DNA of 57,001 nt, from NCBI GenBank assembly GCA_021793155.1, contig JAJYTF010000031.1, forward strand, positions 1 through 57,001, in the 5' to 3' direction. This document shows, one piece after another, positions 47,718 through 57,001 of this stretch (the first letter of the stretch is position 1; each line of letters starts with the position of its first letter). The DNA comes from Pseudomonadota bacterium. GTDB lineage: Bacteria; Pseudomonadota; Alphaproteobacteria; Rhodospirillales; Magnetospirillaceae. The notes beneath the pieces were generated by a model. It was not told where the DNA came from. It searched no databases and saw only the letters and a list, made by a program, of their open reading frames with translations. Made by a program: the position numbers and the translations under genes.

Positions 47718-49889
47718 TTACCTGCCTCCCGCATCGGATCGCACCTGCCGGAGAAACCGCGCGACCTCGCCACGCAGAATCCCAGCCTGGTTCGACAGGT
47801 CCGACGATGCCAGGCGAATATGTTCGGCCGCCGTTCCGGTTTCACGAGCCGCCTGGTCCACCGCGGTGATGTTTGCCGAGACTTCCCGGGTTCCCGCGGC
47901 AACCTGGTCGATGTTGCCCGCGATCTCGTCGGTCGCGGCACTCTGTTGCTGTACCGCGGCGGCGACGGATGCGCTGATTTCCGCCATCTCGCCGATCACC
48001 CCGGATATGCTGTCGATTGCCCGCACCGCGACCGTTGTTCCTTCCTGCACCGCGTGGATCTGGCCGGCGATTTCGCTGGTGGCATGCGCCGTCTGATTGG
48101 CCAGGTTCTTCACTTCTCCGGCGACCACCGCGAAACCCTTTCCGGCGTCGCCGGCCCGCGCCGCCTCGATGGTGGCGTTCAAGGCCAGAAGATTGGTCTG
48201 GGCGGCGATGGAATTGATGAGTTGGACGATTTCCCCAATCTTGTCGACGTTCTCCGAAAGCGCCCGCATCTGCATGGTCGTATGTTGCGCCTCGTCTCCA
48301 GCCCGATGGGCCACTTCGCGCGATCGTTCGACATGGCGGGATATCTCGTTGATCGAGGAGGCCACCTGGCCGCTGGCCGAGGCAACGGTGTGCACATTGA
48401 CCGATGCTTCTTGTGCCGCCGATGCCACCGTCGTGATCTTGGCGCTGGAGTCTCTAGCCGTGTCGGCCATTCGCCCGGACGAGGCCTCAAGTTGACCGGC
48501 CGCCGATGTCACGGCTTGAACCACTTTGCCGACGCTCTCTTCGAAATCGTCGGCCATCTTGCGCATCGCCGCGAGGCGATCCGCCTCGGTGCGACTCTTG
48601 GCGTCCTCCTGCTCGCGGCGCAACCGATCGACCGCCAGCGCATTGTCTTTGAACACCGCGATCGCCCGGCTTATCTCGCCGATTTCATCGCGACGTCCAT
48701 CATCTACGATGGCGACGCTCATATCGCCGGCGGCCAATTTCCGGATGATCTCGACCAGATCGACAAGGGGTTCGACCACACGACGTCCGACAAACAGGAA
48801 TGCAATCATCAGGGAAAAGACAACTGTAAGGACGCCAACCGCTATCAGAACCCAAATACGCGTCCCCAGTAGCGAGTGCGCGCCCGCAGATGATGTCCTG
48901 ATATCGTCCCCAGCCCTGTCAGTCAATCTTCGTATATTGCTTACCATATCCTCGGTTAGTTTTTCATCTTCTGCAATTATGCTGTCAGACTTGTCCCGCA
49001 GCTCGATCCGGCGGGACTGTAATGCCGGGATGCCTTCCTTGACACTGCCAATCCGCAGGATGTCGTCATAGGGTCCCTGAATATGCCCCGCCAATGTCGC
49101 GGGAAGCTCCTTCAGCGCGCCGCGGGCCTCCTTCAACGCGCCCCTGGATTTCAGAGCCTGCTGGCGTACACCGTCCTTGGCTGTCGCCTTTGCCATGTCG
49201 GACAGCGCGTCGACCGCCGCCTGGATCTGCGATTGTACCACCAGCATGGGCCGATTGAGTGCCAGGGCATTGGCCAGGTCGTCCAGCAACTCCTTCGAGG
49301 GATGAATATTGACGTCCTTGCCATCCAGCGAAATGCGCATGGCGGTGTTGCTGATTGCCGGCTCAATTTCAGCCAGTATGGCATCTCTGGCCTTGATCAA
49401 GGCGCCGGACAACGCCTGCTCCGACTGCTCGGCCTGCAGGCTATCCGCCACCAGCCCGTTGATGCGGCCCAAATTGTCGCCGAGTTTGCGCACGGCCATG
49501 GCGACGCCGTCGACGCTCGACCGATCCAGATCCGATTGGCGCAACACCTGCAGGCTGGCGTCAAGCGCCTGCAGCTGGCGCCTGATATCCTGGAATTGCC
49601 GTTCCCTTGTCTGATCCGTCGTTGCGGCCGCCAGGGCCGGGGCGCTGACGTTAAGCCGCTCGCTGTCGCGTGCCAGTGTCATGGCTGCGGTCATCACGGG
49701 AACGCGCTGATCGATCATCACGCTGAGGACATGCCTCAATTGTCCGAATGAAATGATGGCCAGGGCAAACCCGCTTACCGCCAGGATGACGAGGAGCATC
49801 TGCGCGCCGATCAGGCGGCCGCCGATCCCATGACGGTAGGCCGCGGCGGCGCCCAACCGGCTTCGCGATGGTGATAGGGCATCGGGCAT
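47718..49889 (-). CDS. Methyl-accepting chemotaxis protein co-encoded with a binding protein
   Basis: A 723-residue receptor with a large periplasmic part. TM1 is near 28-49; residues 50-345 are helical (long heptad stretches such as [16 protein letters not shown]), of helical-bundle sensor size; TM2 is near 346-370, then HAMP. The tip [21 protein letters not shown] lies in the signalling domain. The start codon is 3 nt after the stop of the periplasmic binding-protein gene, so the two are translated together. This suggests the receptor reads the ligand-loaded binding protein, a known mode of indirect chemosensing. Confidence 0.9.
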   Translation of the reverse strand: MPDALSPSRSRLGAAAAYRHGIGGRLIGAQMLLVILAVSGFALAIISFGQLRHVLSVMIDQRVPVMTAAMTLARDSERLNVSAPALAAATTDQTRERQFQDIRRQLQALDASLQVLRQSDLDRSSVDGVAMAVRKLGDNLGRINGLVADSLQAEQSEQALSGALIKARDAILAEIEPAISNTAMRISLDGKDVNIHPSKELLDDLANALALNRPMLVVQSQIQAAVDALSDMAKATAKDGVRQQALKSRGALKEARGALKELPATLAGHIQGPYDDILRIGSVKEGIPALQSRRIELRDKSDSIIAEDEKLTEDMVSNIRRLTDRAGDDIRTSSAGAHSLLGTRIWVLIAVGVLTVVFSLMIAFLFVGRRVVEPLVDLVEIIRKLAAGDMSVAIVDDGRRDEIGEISRAIAVFKDNALAVDRLRREQEDAKSRTEADRLAAMRKMADDFEESVGKVVQAVTSAAGQLEASSGRMADTARDSSAKITTVASAAQEASVNVHTVASASGQVASSINEISRHVERSREVAHRAGDEAQHTTMQMRALSENVDKIGEIVQLINSIAAQTNLLALNATIEAARAGDAGKGFAVVAGEVKNLANQTAHATSEIAGQIHAVQEGTTVAVRAIDSISGVIGEMAEISASVAAAVQQQSAATDEIAGNIDQVAAGTREVSANITAVDQAARETGTAAEHIRLASSDLSNQAGILRGEVARFLRQVRSDAGGR

Positions 49890-49892
49890 CGG

Positions 49893-51155
49893 CTAGTCTC
49901 CTTGATAGACGCGGATTTTGCCGGTCTTGCTCACGTCCGTGAAATTGGAGAAGACGGTGTCCTTGACCCAGCGTTGGGTCTGGCCGTCCATGCGCCATTG
50001 CGCGGTGCCGAGCGGAATGACCGCATAGTTGTGCTCGTTGAAGGCGATCTTGCCTGCGACCGTATCGATCGAGGTCGCCTTCAACGCCTTCACCACGGCG
50101 TCGGGGTCCGTGCTGCCGGCTCGCTGCAATGCATCGAAAAGAACGTCAAGAGCGGCATCATCCAAGCCAAGCAATGACGAATAGTATTTCCCAGGATTGG
50201 CTGCCTCGTAGGCCTTGACCAGGGTGGCCCCATCATAGCCCCCATAAGCCGAGTGGCCGGGGAACGCCGGCGACCAGAAGTCGACCCCGGCAACATCCTT
50301 GCCCGACGGGCCGATGGCCGCCATCGCTTCGGCAAATCCGGTCGCCTTGTCGATCAGATAGATTTTCGGCTTGAAACCTGCCTTGCCGGCCGCCACCAGG
50401 AAATTGGCCAGATCCGGCGGCGTCAGCACGCCCACCACCGCCTGGACGTCGGCTGCCTTGAACTTGGCGACGATTGGCGAAAAGTCGGCCAGTCCCACTT
50501 CGGTGCGCCCCGGATCCACGCTCTGCCATTTTTCCTTGGCGAATGCCGGGTCGAACAACGAATGGAACACCAGGCCGTCGGGCTCGTTCGGATACAGATA
50601 GCCAAGCTTTCCGTTGAAGCCCCCTGGAATGGCCTTCAGCGTCTCGATATGATTCCGCACCAGATCGGCGACCTGAAAGAAGAAATGGAATCCGAATTCG
50701 GTATCGCGCGGCTTGCCGTCCGGCCCTAAAAGCCAAGGCTCGATCGGCGTGCCGGTGGTGATGCAGGGGACTTCATATTTCTCGCACATCGCGGTCGGCT
50801 GATTGGTGGTGTCGGGGGTGAACGAGGCCATCACCACGTTGACCTTATCCTCGAGGATCGCCTTGGTTGCCGCCGCACCGGACCCGGCCGGGCTCGATTT
50901 CGAATCGTAATATTTGACGTCCACGGCGCAGTGCTGGCCGCCGATCACCAGACCCCCCTTCTTGTTCAACTGATCGATCTTGAACTTGTCGATCCAGGGA
51001 TGCACTTGGGCGGCGGCGGCGAGCGCGCCGGTCATCGGCAGCACGCGGCCGATCGTGACGGTACACTCGGCCGCAACGGCCGATCCCGCGACCGGGCAGA
51101 ACATGGATAGAACCCAGGCGGCAGCACAGACGCGAAGTTTTTTATTGAATTGCAT
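49893..51155 (-). CDS. Periplasmic ligand-binding protein (branched-chain amino acid/aromatic type, ABC)
   Basis: A 420-residue secreted protein of the Peripla_BP_6 family. The signal peptide MQFNKKLRVCAAAWVLSMFC ends near VAGSAVAA/EC. TVTIGRVLPMTGALAAAA opens the first lobe, and GAAATKAILEDKVNVVMASF and YLIDKATGFAEAMAAIG follow. Relatives of this family bind branched-chain amino acids or aromatic acids. No permease or ATPase gene adjoins it; the next gene is a chemoreceptor. The start at 51155 follows GGGGAGGGG; the upstream start at 51218 is rejected because it would hide the signal peptide. Confidence 0.9.
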   Translation of the reverse strand: MQFNKKLRVCAAAWVLSMFCPVAGSAVAAECTVTIGRVLPMTGALAAAAQVHPWIDKFKIDQLNKKGGLVIGGQHCAVDVKYYDSKSSPAGSGAAATKAILEDKVNVVMASFTPDTTNQPTAMCEKYEVPCITTGTPIEPWLLGPDGKPRDTEFGFHFFFQVADLVRNHIETLKAIPGGFNGKLGYLYPNEPDGLVFHSLFDPAFAKEKWQSVDPGRTEVGLADFSPIVAKFKAADVQAVVGVLTPPDLANFLVAAGKAGFKPKIYLIDKATGFAEAMAAIGPSGKDVAGVDFWSPAFPGHSAYGGYDGATLVKAYEAANPGKYYSSLLGLDDAALDVLFDALQRAGSTDPDAVVKALKATSIDTVAGKIAFNEHNYAVIPLGTAQWRMDGQTQRWVKDTVFSNFTDVSKTGKIRVYQGD

Positions 51156-51279
51156 TATTTCCCCTCCCCTTGATTGATCAAGTAGGCGCTTAAGACATAG
51201 AGTCCGTATAAGGCGCATCGTGACAAAATCCCAGGTTCATTATAAGTTATACACCAATACGTATGAATTAATATTTATT

Positions 51280-51429
51280 TTACGTGCTGCACCGGCGTTT
51301 GTGATAATTGTTACAAATCGCCGTGTGATGGATACTTAAGATCTGTCTTAGATCATGCGATGCGTATTTCAACTGGTCCGCGCCGGGAATGGCCGTTGTC
51401 GCCACGTCCTGGGGAATCAAAAACTTCAT
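51280..51429 (-). pseudogene. Remnant of a third ppsA gene (start region only)
   Basis: Behind AGGAGGATATG a 49-codon frame begins MKFLIPQDVATTAIPG, closely matching the ppsA2 start MKFPNPHDVTAQTIPG. Similarity stops after about 17-20 codons (near 51370) and unrelated AT-rich sequence follows to a stop. The upstream sequence (TCCTCCTAA.. on the plus strand, a sigma-54 promoter, paired activator sites) also matches the ppsA2 promoter. A third synthase operon was probably here and has been deleted. Confidence 0.75.
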
Positions 51430-51487
51430 TTCGCATATCCTCCTAATGTGATCGCTTGGTTATGCTCGCGCTCTTGACTGTCAGGTA

Positions 51488-51503
51488 GGCACGATGCGTG
51501 CCA
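51488..51503 (-). promoter_or_regulatory. Relict sigma-54 promoter facing the ppsA remnant
   Basis: The minus strand reads TGGCACGCATCGTGCC: a perfect -24 element and GTGC at the -12 position in register, 59-74 nt upstream of the remnant start, the same layout as at ppsA2 (61-76). Confidence 0.65.
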
Positions 51504-51608
51504 ATTCGGCCGGAAGGCCGGCACAGCATCCCCGCGAGACGCCCGCATGGCACGGAACAGGCGGCCTTCCGGGCCGGCGCGGCTGCCGCGCCGCACCAAC
51601 TCATGAGT

Positions 51609-51662
51609 GATCATTTGATAAAAGAATCCGCCCTCTCGGCCACCGATTGACCATCCGGTCAA
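51609..51662. promoter_or_regulatory. Paired activator sites, copy of those at 46467-46520
   Basis: GATCATTTGATAAA (51609-51622) and TTGACCATCCGGTCAA (51647-51662, with perfect TTGACC/GGTCAA arms) have the same order and spacing as the pair upstream of ppsA2 and HAD. The sequence between is also related (CTCGG..ACCGATTGACCAT). Confidence 0.65.
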
Positions 51663-51680
51663 CTGCCGCCCTACCGAGTG

Positions 51681-51952
51681 GTGCGCACCGAATTCTTGCT
51701 GATTTCAGCAGCGGGTTTTGTTTTCGATCTCGACGGCGGGTTGGTGTCGCCGGAAAAACGCGCCGACCAGCCGACTACGCCGCCATGCTGCGGGTAGTCG
51801 GCGTCGGATTCGATGATGAGGAGATCATCACGCCTTGCGGTGTTCTGGCCCACGACGGGCGGGCGATCGGCCTGTCCGGTGCCGCGGGAGCGGCCAATAC
51901 CGACATGACCGGCGGCACCTCGGGGTGGCCGATGTCGGCGACTTGCTGTTTT
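51681..51952 (+). pseudogene. Degenerate HAD-IIA phosphatase remnant
   Basis: Relative to the intact gene at 46674 only fragments survive. Frame one gives GFVFDLDGGLVSPEKRA (intact: FVFDLDGTLVLPDKRA) and stops at 51797. Another frame continues DYAAMLRVVGVGFDDEEIIT (intact DCAALLRAAGIGLHGDEIIT), jumps to AHDGRAIGLSGAAGAANTDM (intact THDGRAIGISRAIGAAITNM), then ends near GWPMSAT. A frameshift, a T-to-G change in the DLDGT motif, and two internal deletions totalling well over a hundred residues make it non-functional. Confidence 0.8.
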
Positions 51953-52014
51953 GCCTTCGAATGGGTCAGCCGAGCCCCGATGAGTTTCGCTAACCGGGAC
52001 CCGGTATCAAGCGG

Positions 52015-53550
52015 CTATGCCTGTTCCTCCATCAGCAGTTGGCGCAGGCGGAAGCGCTGCAGTTTTCCGGTCGCGGTGCGCGGCATTTCATCGACGAAGG
52101 CGATGCGGCGCGGGCATTTGTAGATGGACAGATGTTTGGTAAGATGCTCCTGCACCGCCGGGGCGAGGAGCTTTTCGTTGGCCCCGCCCTGGGCCACCAG
52201 CACCAGTCCCAGGCGCACCAGCCCGTCCTCGTTGGCGACTCCGACCACCGCCGCTTCGGCGACGCCCGGCACCTCGATGGCCCGTTCCTCGATTTCGGTG
52301 GGATTGACCCATTGGCCGGAAATTTTCAACATGTCGTCGGCGCGGCCCTGGTGATACCACCATCCTTCGGCATCGAAGGAGAACAGGTCACCGGTGCAAT
52401 ACCAGCCGTCGACGAAGGCGGCGGCGGTCTTTTCCGGCTGGTTCCAATAGCCCGCCGCCACCGAGGCGGCACGCACCCACAAGACTCCCGGCTCGTCGGG
52501 GGTGGTTACGACGCCACCATCCTGGTCCCTGAGTTGCACTTCCGCCCAGGGAACGGGACGGCCGGCCGAGCCGGCGCGGTGGGCGGTCGGGGTGTTTACC
52601 AGCATGAGAAACACCGTCTCGCTGGTGCCTATACCCTCGAGGATCGGTGAGCCCGATGCCGCCTCCCATTGCCGCGACAGCCCCTCCGGCAGTTTCTCGC
52701 CGGCCGAGACGTAACGCCGGATGGCGGTGAAGGGCGGGGTGGCGGCATAGCCGTCGCGCAGCAGGTTGCGGTACAGGGTCGGCACGCAGAACATCAGATC
52801 AGGCCGATGGCGTTCCACAACGGCGGCGATGCTTGGCCCATCGGGCCACTCGTCATGCAGGATGATGGTTGCGCCGCACTTCAGTCCGCCGATCAGGCAA
52901 TGGCCGAGGGCAAAGGCGAAAAACAGCTTGGAGGAGGAGAACAGCTTGTCGCCCGGCTTGACTCCCAGATTCTCGCGCAGATGCAGATGGGCGATGCTGA
53001 CCATGCGGTGACAATGGATGGCCGCCTTCGACTTGCCGGTGGTGCCCGAAGTGTAGATCCAGAACGCCTGGTCGGTGGCGAGCACTGGCGCGGTTTCCAG
53101 GCTGTCGTCGTGACCGGCGGCAAAGCCCGCGACATCGTCGATCAGCAAAGCCGGGCGATGGGTCGTGAGGCCGGCTGCGGCCGAATAGATCGGGCTGAAC
53201 TCGGGATCGAAGACGAACGCCTTGCAGGCGGTGTCGGTCAGGAAATGGGCCAAGTCCTCGCCGCTGGCGCGCGTATTGACGGCGACCGCAACGGCGCCGA
53301 TCTTCAGTACCGCCAGGTATGTCGCCACCATTTCCGGCGAATCCTTGGTCAGCAGGGTGACCCGGTCGCTGCGGCCGACGCCGGCGCCGCGCAAGGCGTT
53401 GCCGATGCGGTTGACCAGGCCGCACAGCTGGGCATAGGTCAGCGTTCTGGTCCCGGCCAAGATGGCCGGCTGGTCGCCTAAGCCTGCGCCAATCTGCCAT
53501 CCCAGAATCTGTTCGCAGGCGTTGTTGCCCGGCAGTGGCATTTCGTTCAC
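52015..53550 (-). CDS. Benzoate/4-hydroxybenzoate-CoA ligase family enzyme
   Basis: A 511-residue AMP-forming ligase: WIYTSGTTGKSKAAIHCH (P-loop), SSKLFFAFALGH (typical of the benzoate-CoA ligase group), GIGTSETVFLML, YCTGDLFSFDAEGWW and PRTATGKLQRFRLR with the catalytic lysine. In context it most likely converts the 4-hydroxybenzoate made by phenylphosphate carboxylation to 4-hydroxybenzoyl-CoA, the substrate of HcrCAB; benzoate is the alternative substrate. The GTG at 53550 follows GGGAGGACATCC; an ATG 9 nt later is the other option. Confidence 0.88.
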   Translation of the reverse strand: MNEMPLPGNNACEQILGWQIGAGLGDQPAILAGTRTLTYAQLCGLVNRIGNALRGAGVGRSDRVTLLTKDSPEMVATYLAVLKIGAVAVAVNTRASGEDLAHFLTDTACKAFVFDPEFSPIYSAAAGLTTHRPALLIDDVAGFAAGHDDSLETAPVLATDQAFWIYTSGTTGKSKAAIHCHRMVSIAHLHLRENLGVKPGDKLFSSSKLFFAFALGHCLIGGLKCGATIILHDEWPDGPSIAAVVERHRPDLMFCVPTLYRNLLRDGYAATPPFTAIRRYVSAGEKLPEGLSRQWEAASGSPILEGIGTSETVFLMLVNTPTAHRAGSAGRPVPWAEVQLRDQDGGVVTTPDEPGVLWVRAASVAAGYWNQPEKTAAAFVDGWYCTGDLFSFDAEGWWYHQGRADDMLKISGQWVNPTEIEERAIEVPGVAEAAVVGVANEDGLVRLGLVLVAQGGANEKLLAPAVQEHLTKHLSIYKCPRRIAFVDEMPRTATGKLQRFRLRQLLMEEQA

Positions 53551-53935
53551 GGATGTCCTCCCTTGATGTCGCCGGTCTTTGGGTGGCGCTTCTTAATTGC
53601 TTTTATAGCGGCAGAGACAGGAAAGATATCATAAAAAATGGCATTAAGGTACTGCTTTACCTAAAATGCCGCCATCCTTTCACTTATGGTTGAGCCGGGG
53701 GGTATTGCAGCCCAATATGGGAAAAATCGACTTTAATTGAATAGTGATGAGGGCAATTGCTGTGAAACACAGTGTTACGCAACGGTCATATTGAAGAAAC
53801 CGGTATTGCGATAGACTGTGACGTTTGCCGGCGCGCGTCATTGTTGCCGTTCATTGCTGGCGGTTCGCTGCCCCTGTTGCGAAAGGGCGACCGGGTGGGT
53901 TGGGAACGGGGGCGGATTTCCAGGGGAAGACTGAA
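53551..53935. promoter_or_regulatory. Divergent spacer between CoA ligase and chemoreceptor genes
   Basis: No gene is seen in these 385 nt. GGCATTAAGGTA (53640-53651) and TACCTAAAATGCC (53658-53670) form a hairpin with a small internal loop, which could be an operator or an RNA element for the ligase transcript. A short CTGTG/CACAG repeat occurs near 53760. AGGGGAAG (53922-53929) is the ribosome site of the receptor gene. Confidence 0.4.
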
Positions 53936-55618
53936 ATGGTTCGGTTTGGGCTCGCCTCAAGAGTATATGGGGCAATGGCTATCCTTGCCGCCGTCGCCGT
54001 CGTCGTCGGCTTGGTGGGGATCGTCACCCTGCAATCCTACAAACAGGTCGTCGACCACATGCAAAACGCCGCGAAGCGAGCGCTGCTGGCCGAGCGGGTG
54101 AACGAGATGGTCACCGCCGTGGTGATGGACTCGCGGGGCATCTATATGGCCGCGACGCCGGAAGACGCTGAGAAATTCGCCGTTCCTCTGCTGGGGAACC
54201 TCGGCCGGCTGGGTTCGACCGTGGCGCAGTGGCGCGACCAGGTTCCCCCGGACCGGCGCGACCGCATGGCGGCGGTCGAGGCTGCGGTCGGCAATTTCAC
54301 CCGCCTGCGAACCGAATTGGTTCGTCTCGCCCGCACCGGCAACCTGGCCGAGGGCCGTGCATACGGCGACAACGATGCCAATCGCAAGACCCGTACCGCG
54401 CTCAATGAAGACTTGGGATCACTGTCGGCCGAGCTTGAAGGCGAGGTCTCGCGCCTCCAGGGGCAAATCGATTCGGATTATGTGTCCAAGGTTCGGTTGC
54501 TTGGCGGATTGCTGGCCGGCGGGATGATCGGCGGTCTGGCCCTGGCGGTATTCGTCGTCACCCGGCGGATCGTCAGGCCGCTCGGCCGCATCACCGCCAC
54601 CATGAAGGCAATGGCCGAAGGCGATTACCGAGTCGCCATTCCCTATGCCGACGCCCAGGATGAAATCGGCACGATGGCCGCGGCGATGCAGGTGTTCAAG
54701 GAAAATGCAACGCGGATCGAGGCGATGCGCCGCGAGCATGAGGAAGCGGGCGCCCGTGCCGTGGCCGAGCGCCGGCGGGACCTGATGCAGTTGGCCGACT
54801 CGCTGGAGACGGCGGTCATGGGGGTGGTGAGGGCGGTCTCATCCTCGGCGGCGGAAATGCAGGCTGCAGCGCGGACCATGTCGGCGACGGCGACTCAATC
54901 CAGCGCGCAGGCGTCGGCCGTCGGGGCGGCCGCCAACCAGGCCAGCGGCAATGTGCAGACGACCGCGGCAGCGGCCGAGGAACTGGCCTCTTCCATCGCC
55001 GAAATCGCCCGGCAGGTCTCCGATGCCGCCCGGATTTCGACGACCGCTTCGGACGAAACAGCCCTGACCAACGCCAAGGTGCAAAGCCTGGTCGACAGCG
55101 CGGACAGGATTGGCGACGTGGTCAATTTGATCACCGACATCGCCAGTCAGACAAATCTCCTGGCGTTGAACGCCACTATCGAGGCGGCTCGGGCCGGTGA
55201 AGCCGGCAAGGGGTTCGCGGTGGTGGCCAACGAGGTGAAAAGCCTGGCCAACCAGACGGCCAAGGCCACCGAAGAGATCAGGGGCCAAATTGCGGCGGTG
55301 CAGGAGGAAACCCGCCAGGCCGTCGGCGCGATCCGCAATATCGGCCATATCATCGTGCAGTTGCGGGAGATCTCGGCCGGCATCGCGTCGGCCATCGAGC
55401 AGCAGAATGCCGCGGTCAACGAGATCGCCCGCACAGTCCAGCAGGCGGCACAGGGCACGCAGGAGGTGTCGCAGAATATCCTCGGGGTCATGGACGCGGC
55501 GGCAACCACCAGCACCACCGCCGGGCAGGTGCTGAGCGCCGCCGGCGGCTTGGCCGAGGACTCGGAACAATTGCGCGCCAAGGTGACCGATTTTCTGGGA
55601 AAGGTGCGCGCGGGCTAA
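53936..55618 (+). CDS. Methyl-accepting chemotaxis protein
   Basis: A 560-residue receptor: TM1 near 9-30, a helical-bundle periplasmic domain (31-186), TM2 near 187-208, HAMP ([22 protein letters not shown]), and a signalling coiled coil with [20 protein letters not shown] at the tip. The start at 53936 ([10 protein letters not shown]) is set by AGGGGAAG. The upstream in-frame extension to 53825 lacks a ribosome site and would put 37 polar residues before TM1. It is divergent from the CoA ligase, which suggests linked aromatic-acid sensing; the ligand is unknown. Confidence 0.88.
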   Translation: MVRFGLASRVYGAMAILAAVAVVVGLVGIVTLQSYKQVVDHMQNAAKRALLAERVNEMVTAVVMDSRGIYMAATPEDAEKFAVPLLGNLGRLGSTVAQWRDQVPPDRRDRMAAVEAAVGNFTRLRTELVRLARTGNLAEGRAYGDNDANRKTRTALNEDLGSLSAELEGEVSRLQGQIDSDYVSKVRLLGGLLAGGMIGGLALAVFVVTRRIVRPLGRITATMKAMAEGDYRVAIPYADAQDEIGTMAAAMQVFKENATRIEAMRREHEEAGARAVAERRRDLMQLADSLETAVMGVVRAVSSSAAEMQAAARTMSATATQSSAQASAVGAAANQASGNVQTTAAAAEELASSIAEIARQVSDAARISTTASDETALTNAKVQSLVDSADRIGDVVNLITDIASQTNLLALNATIEAARAGEAGKGFAVVANEVKSLANQTAKATEEIRGQIAAVQEETRQAVGAIRNIGHIIVQLREISAGIASAIEQQNAAVNEIARTVQQAAQGTQEVSQNILGVMDAAATTSTTAGQVLSAAGGLAEDSEQLRAKVTDFLGKVRAG

Positions 55619-55623
55619 GGTCA

Positions 55624-55641
55624 CGTCACAGTGATGTGACG
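55624..55641 (+). terminator. Palindromic hairpin after the chemoreceptor gene
   Basis: CGTCACAGTGATGTGACG is a perfect 7-bp stem with a GTGA loop, 6 nt after the stop codon. A moderately T-containing sequence follows. It is a possible terminator, or alternatively a TCACA/TGTGA regulator site. Confidence 0.4.
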
Positions 55642-55837
55642 GTTTGGGCGTGTTTATCGGTCAGGCCATGTGACCGAGATGGGCCGATGCCGGTCGGTCC
55701 GCTTATCACGCGAAAAGCGGAAAGATGGACACAGAAGTGCCACCATTCATGATTGCCACGATTTGTACCGCGGCAAATGGGGTAACTATTTCGCGCGCCC
55801 AATTAGCTGTGTTAGCCTTAAAATAAGGGGGCGTAGA

Positions 55838-56590
55838 ATGCGGTCTTGGTGGTCGCCGACAAGCTTAATATGGCTTAGCATTCATTTGATTTTCGTGTTC
55901 GGAGGCATGCTGTGCATGACTACCGAAGGTCAGAAAATCTTTGGCGCAACACTTGCTCAAAGCCTAGGGAGCGGACTTCTTGCGACCGGCATCACCGGGA
56001 TGGCGCTGTATCTCTACGTCCGTCTCTCCGAGCAAACGCACAACAGACTTGAGGTGATTACCGGCGCCGGCATCTCTAGCGTGTTTCCGCACCGCTCGGT
56101 GCGAATTAAGGAACAGTACGACCGGCGACTCAGGTCGGCCAACCGAATCGATCTGATCGGCCTCGGCTTGTCGTCCTTTCGTGAAGACTATGCGAGGGAG
56201 TTCGCCGAATGGTCGCGTAGGGCGAATGTACGCATTCTTGTGCTCGATCCGGATTTTCCGACGAAAGCACAGAGCCTCGCTAGTTACCGCGACCTTGAGG
56301 AAGGCGGCACCAAGGGGGAGATTCGCGCCGACGTTGAAGCGTTCCAAAAGGCTGTCGACAACAATGCGGCCATCGATCGCACAAGATTTGAAGTGCGCCG
56401 GATGCGCTCAATTCCCGCGATCAACCTGCTGCGGATCGATGACGAGATCTTCTGGGGGCCGTATCTGATGACGGAGCGAAGCCGCAACACTCCCACCCTT
56501 CTCGTGCATCGAGGCGGCTTTATGTTCGACCAATTGGAGCGCCATTTCGAAGCAACCTGGGATGCCGCGGCGCCAGCAGCGCAGGAGTGA
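55838..56590 (+). CDS. Two-TM membrane protein with a possible phospholipase-D-like cytoplasmic domain
   Basis: A 250-residue protein. The start at 55838 (MRSWWSPTSLIW) has AGGGGGCG in front; the longer frame from 55670 is unlikely. Two hydrophobic segments lie near 7-25 and 33-60. The rest is soluble: NRIDLIGLGLSSFREDYARE, ANVRILVLDPDFPTKA and MFDQLERHFEATWDAA resemble the fold pattern of PLD-like domains (strand-VRILVLDP, later a segment before LERHFE), but no intact HKD motif is seen. Function is unknown. The next gene starts 5 nt later, so the two form a unit with codon use less GC-biased than neighbours. Confidence 0.6.
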   Translation: MRSWWSPTSLIWLSIHLIFVFGGMLCMTTEGQKIFGATLAQSLGSGLLATGITGMALYLYVRLSEQTHNRLEVITGAGISSVFPHRSVRIKEQYDRRLRSANRIDLIGLGLSSFREDYAREFAEWSRRANVRILVLDPDFPTKAQSLASYRDLEEGGTKGEIRADVEAFQKAVDNNAAIDRTRFEVRRMRSIPAINLLRIDDEIFWGPYLMTERSRNTPTLLVHRGGFMFDQLERHFEATWDAAAPAAQE

Positions 56591-56594
56591 ACGC

Positions 56595-56936
56595 GTGTCC
56601 ATCCGCGTCAGCGCGGGATCGCGCATTCACATTGCCTTAGCCGACATGGGCTTTGCATCGCCCCGCGCATTCGGTGGCGTAGGCTTTATGGTCGACAAGA
56701 TAGCCGCCGATGTCGAGCTAAGACGTGCGCCAGCAACTTCGCTGGAGGGGGTGAGCGACCTTGACCAGAAATGCCAAGTGGAATTGGCGACGCTTCTAGC
56801 GACGGTGGCCAAAGCGGGCGGAAAGCCTGTTCAGGCTGTCGTACATGGCCATGCGCTCCAGCATATAGGTCTCGGCACCAAGACAGTAACCGTACGCCGT
56901 GGGCCGCCTTTCGCCCGCCCGCGTGAACTGGCGTAA
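56595..56936 (+). CDS. GHMP-kinase-like fragment (beta-RFAP-synthase-type N-terminus)
   Basis: A 113-residue frame starting GTG at 56595 behind AGGAG. VSAGSRIHIALADM, AFGGVGFMVDKIAA and ALQHIGLGTKT resemble the N-terminal half of GHMP-family beta-ribofuranosylaminobenzene-phosphate synthases, including the glycine-rich phosphate loop. After GLGTKT the similarity ends and a stop follows, so about two thirds of the family length is missing. It is either a truncated gene or a stand-alone domain. The last 65 nt of the window after it show only CTGCAA/TTGCAG repeats. Confidence 0.45.
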   Translation: MSIRVSAGSRIHIALADMGFASPRAFGGVGFMVDKIAADVELRRAPATSLEGVSDLDQKCQVELATLLATVAKAGGKPVQAVVHGHALQHIGLGTKTVTVRRGPPFARPRELA

Positions 56937-57001
56937 TCGGGAGCAACGCTGCAAGCAACGGTGTTTGCAGTGCTGCAAGAGACGGAAGATGGTCCAGATC
57001 G

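Overview
The window is about 57 kb of GC-rich, tightly packed DNA. It most likely comes from an alphaproteobacterium of the Rhodospirillales, Magnetospirillum-like. I infer this from the gene content: an ATP-dependent benzoyl-CoA reductase operon of Thauera/Magnetospirillum type, four chemoreceptors, and an alphaproteobacterial intergenic palindrome. It is not proven.

The theme is anaerobic degradation of phenolic compounds, and nearly every step from phenol to central metabolism is encoded. Right part (27.8-53.6 kb): phenylphosphate synthase (ppsABC) makes phenylphosphate. A UbiD-family carboxylase with a UbiX flavin prenyltransferase would give 4-hydroxybenzoate. A benzoate/4-hydroxybenzoate-CoA ligase activates it. 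Middle (14.4-21.4 kb): a MarR regulator, 4-hydroxybenzoyl-CoA reductase hcrCAB and molybdenum-cofactor maturation genes remove the hydroxyl group. Left (1-9.4 kb, minus strand): had-oah-dch-bcrCBAD-etfB takes benzoyl-CoA through dearomatisation and ring opening. Glutaryl-CoA dehydrogenase (8.2 kb) and a 3-hydroxybutyryl-CoA dehydrogenase (10.8 kb) serve the lower pathway. Beta-oxidation of 3-hydroxypimelyl-CoA must be encoded elsewhere.

The most unusual region is 34-53 kb. It has two divergent transcription units, each with its own XylR/DmpR-type (V4R-AAA-HTH) sigma-54 activator nearby. One complete synthase operon carries UbiD and UbiX. A second complete ppsABC set has no carboxylase; instead it carries an unrecognised multi-pass membrane protein and a divergent HAD-IIA phosphatase. 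A decayed third copy (a ppsA start fragment, the divergent sigma-54/UAS promoter and an HAD pseudogene) lies at 51.3-51.95 kb. A further sigma-54 promoter drives a Tm-1-like/HAD/PPOX operon. DmpR-type palindromes (TTGAyCA-N2-TGrTCAA) recur at these promoters and upstream of ribA, suggesting one regulon.

Supporting genes include ribA, a RibA-like protein lacking the active-site residues, a MATE transporter, four methyl-accepting chemotaxis proteins (one with PilZ, one in an operon with an ABC-type binding protein) and two AMP-forming ligases. The right end holds a small two-gene unit of unknown role. I saw no rRNA, tRNA, CRISPR array or intact insertion sequence.
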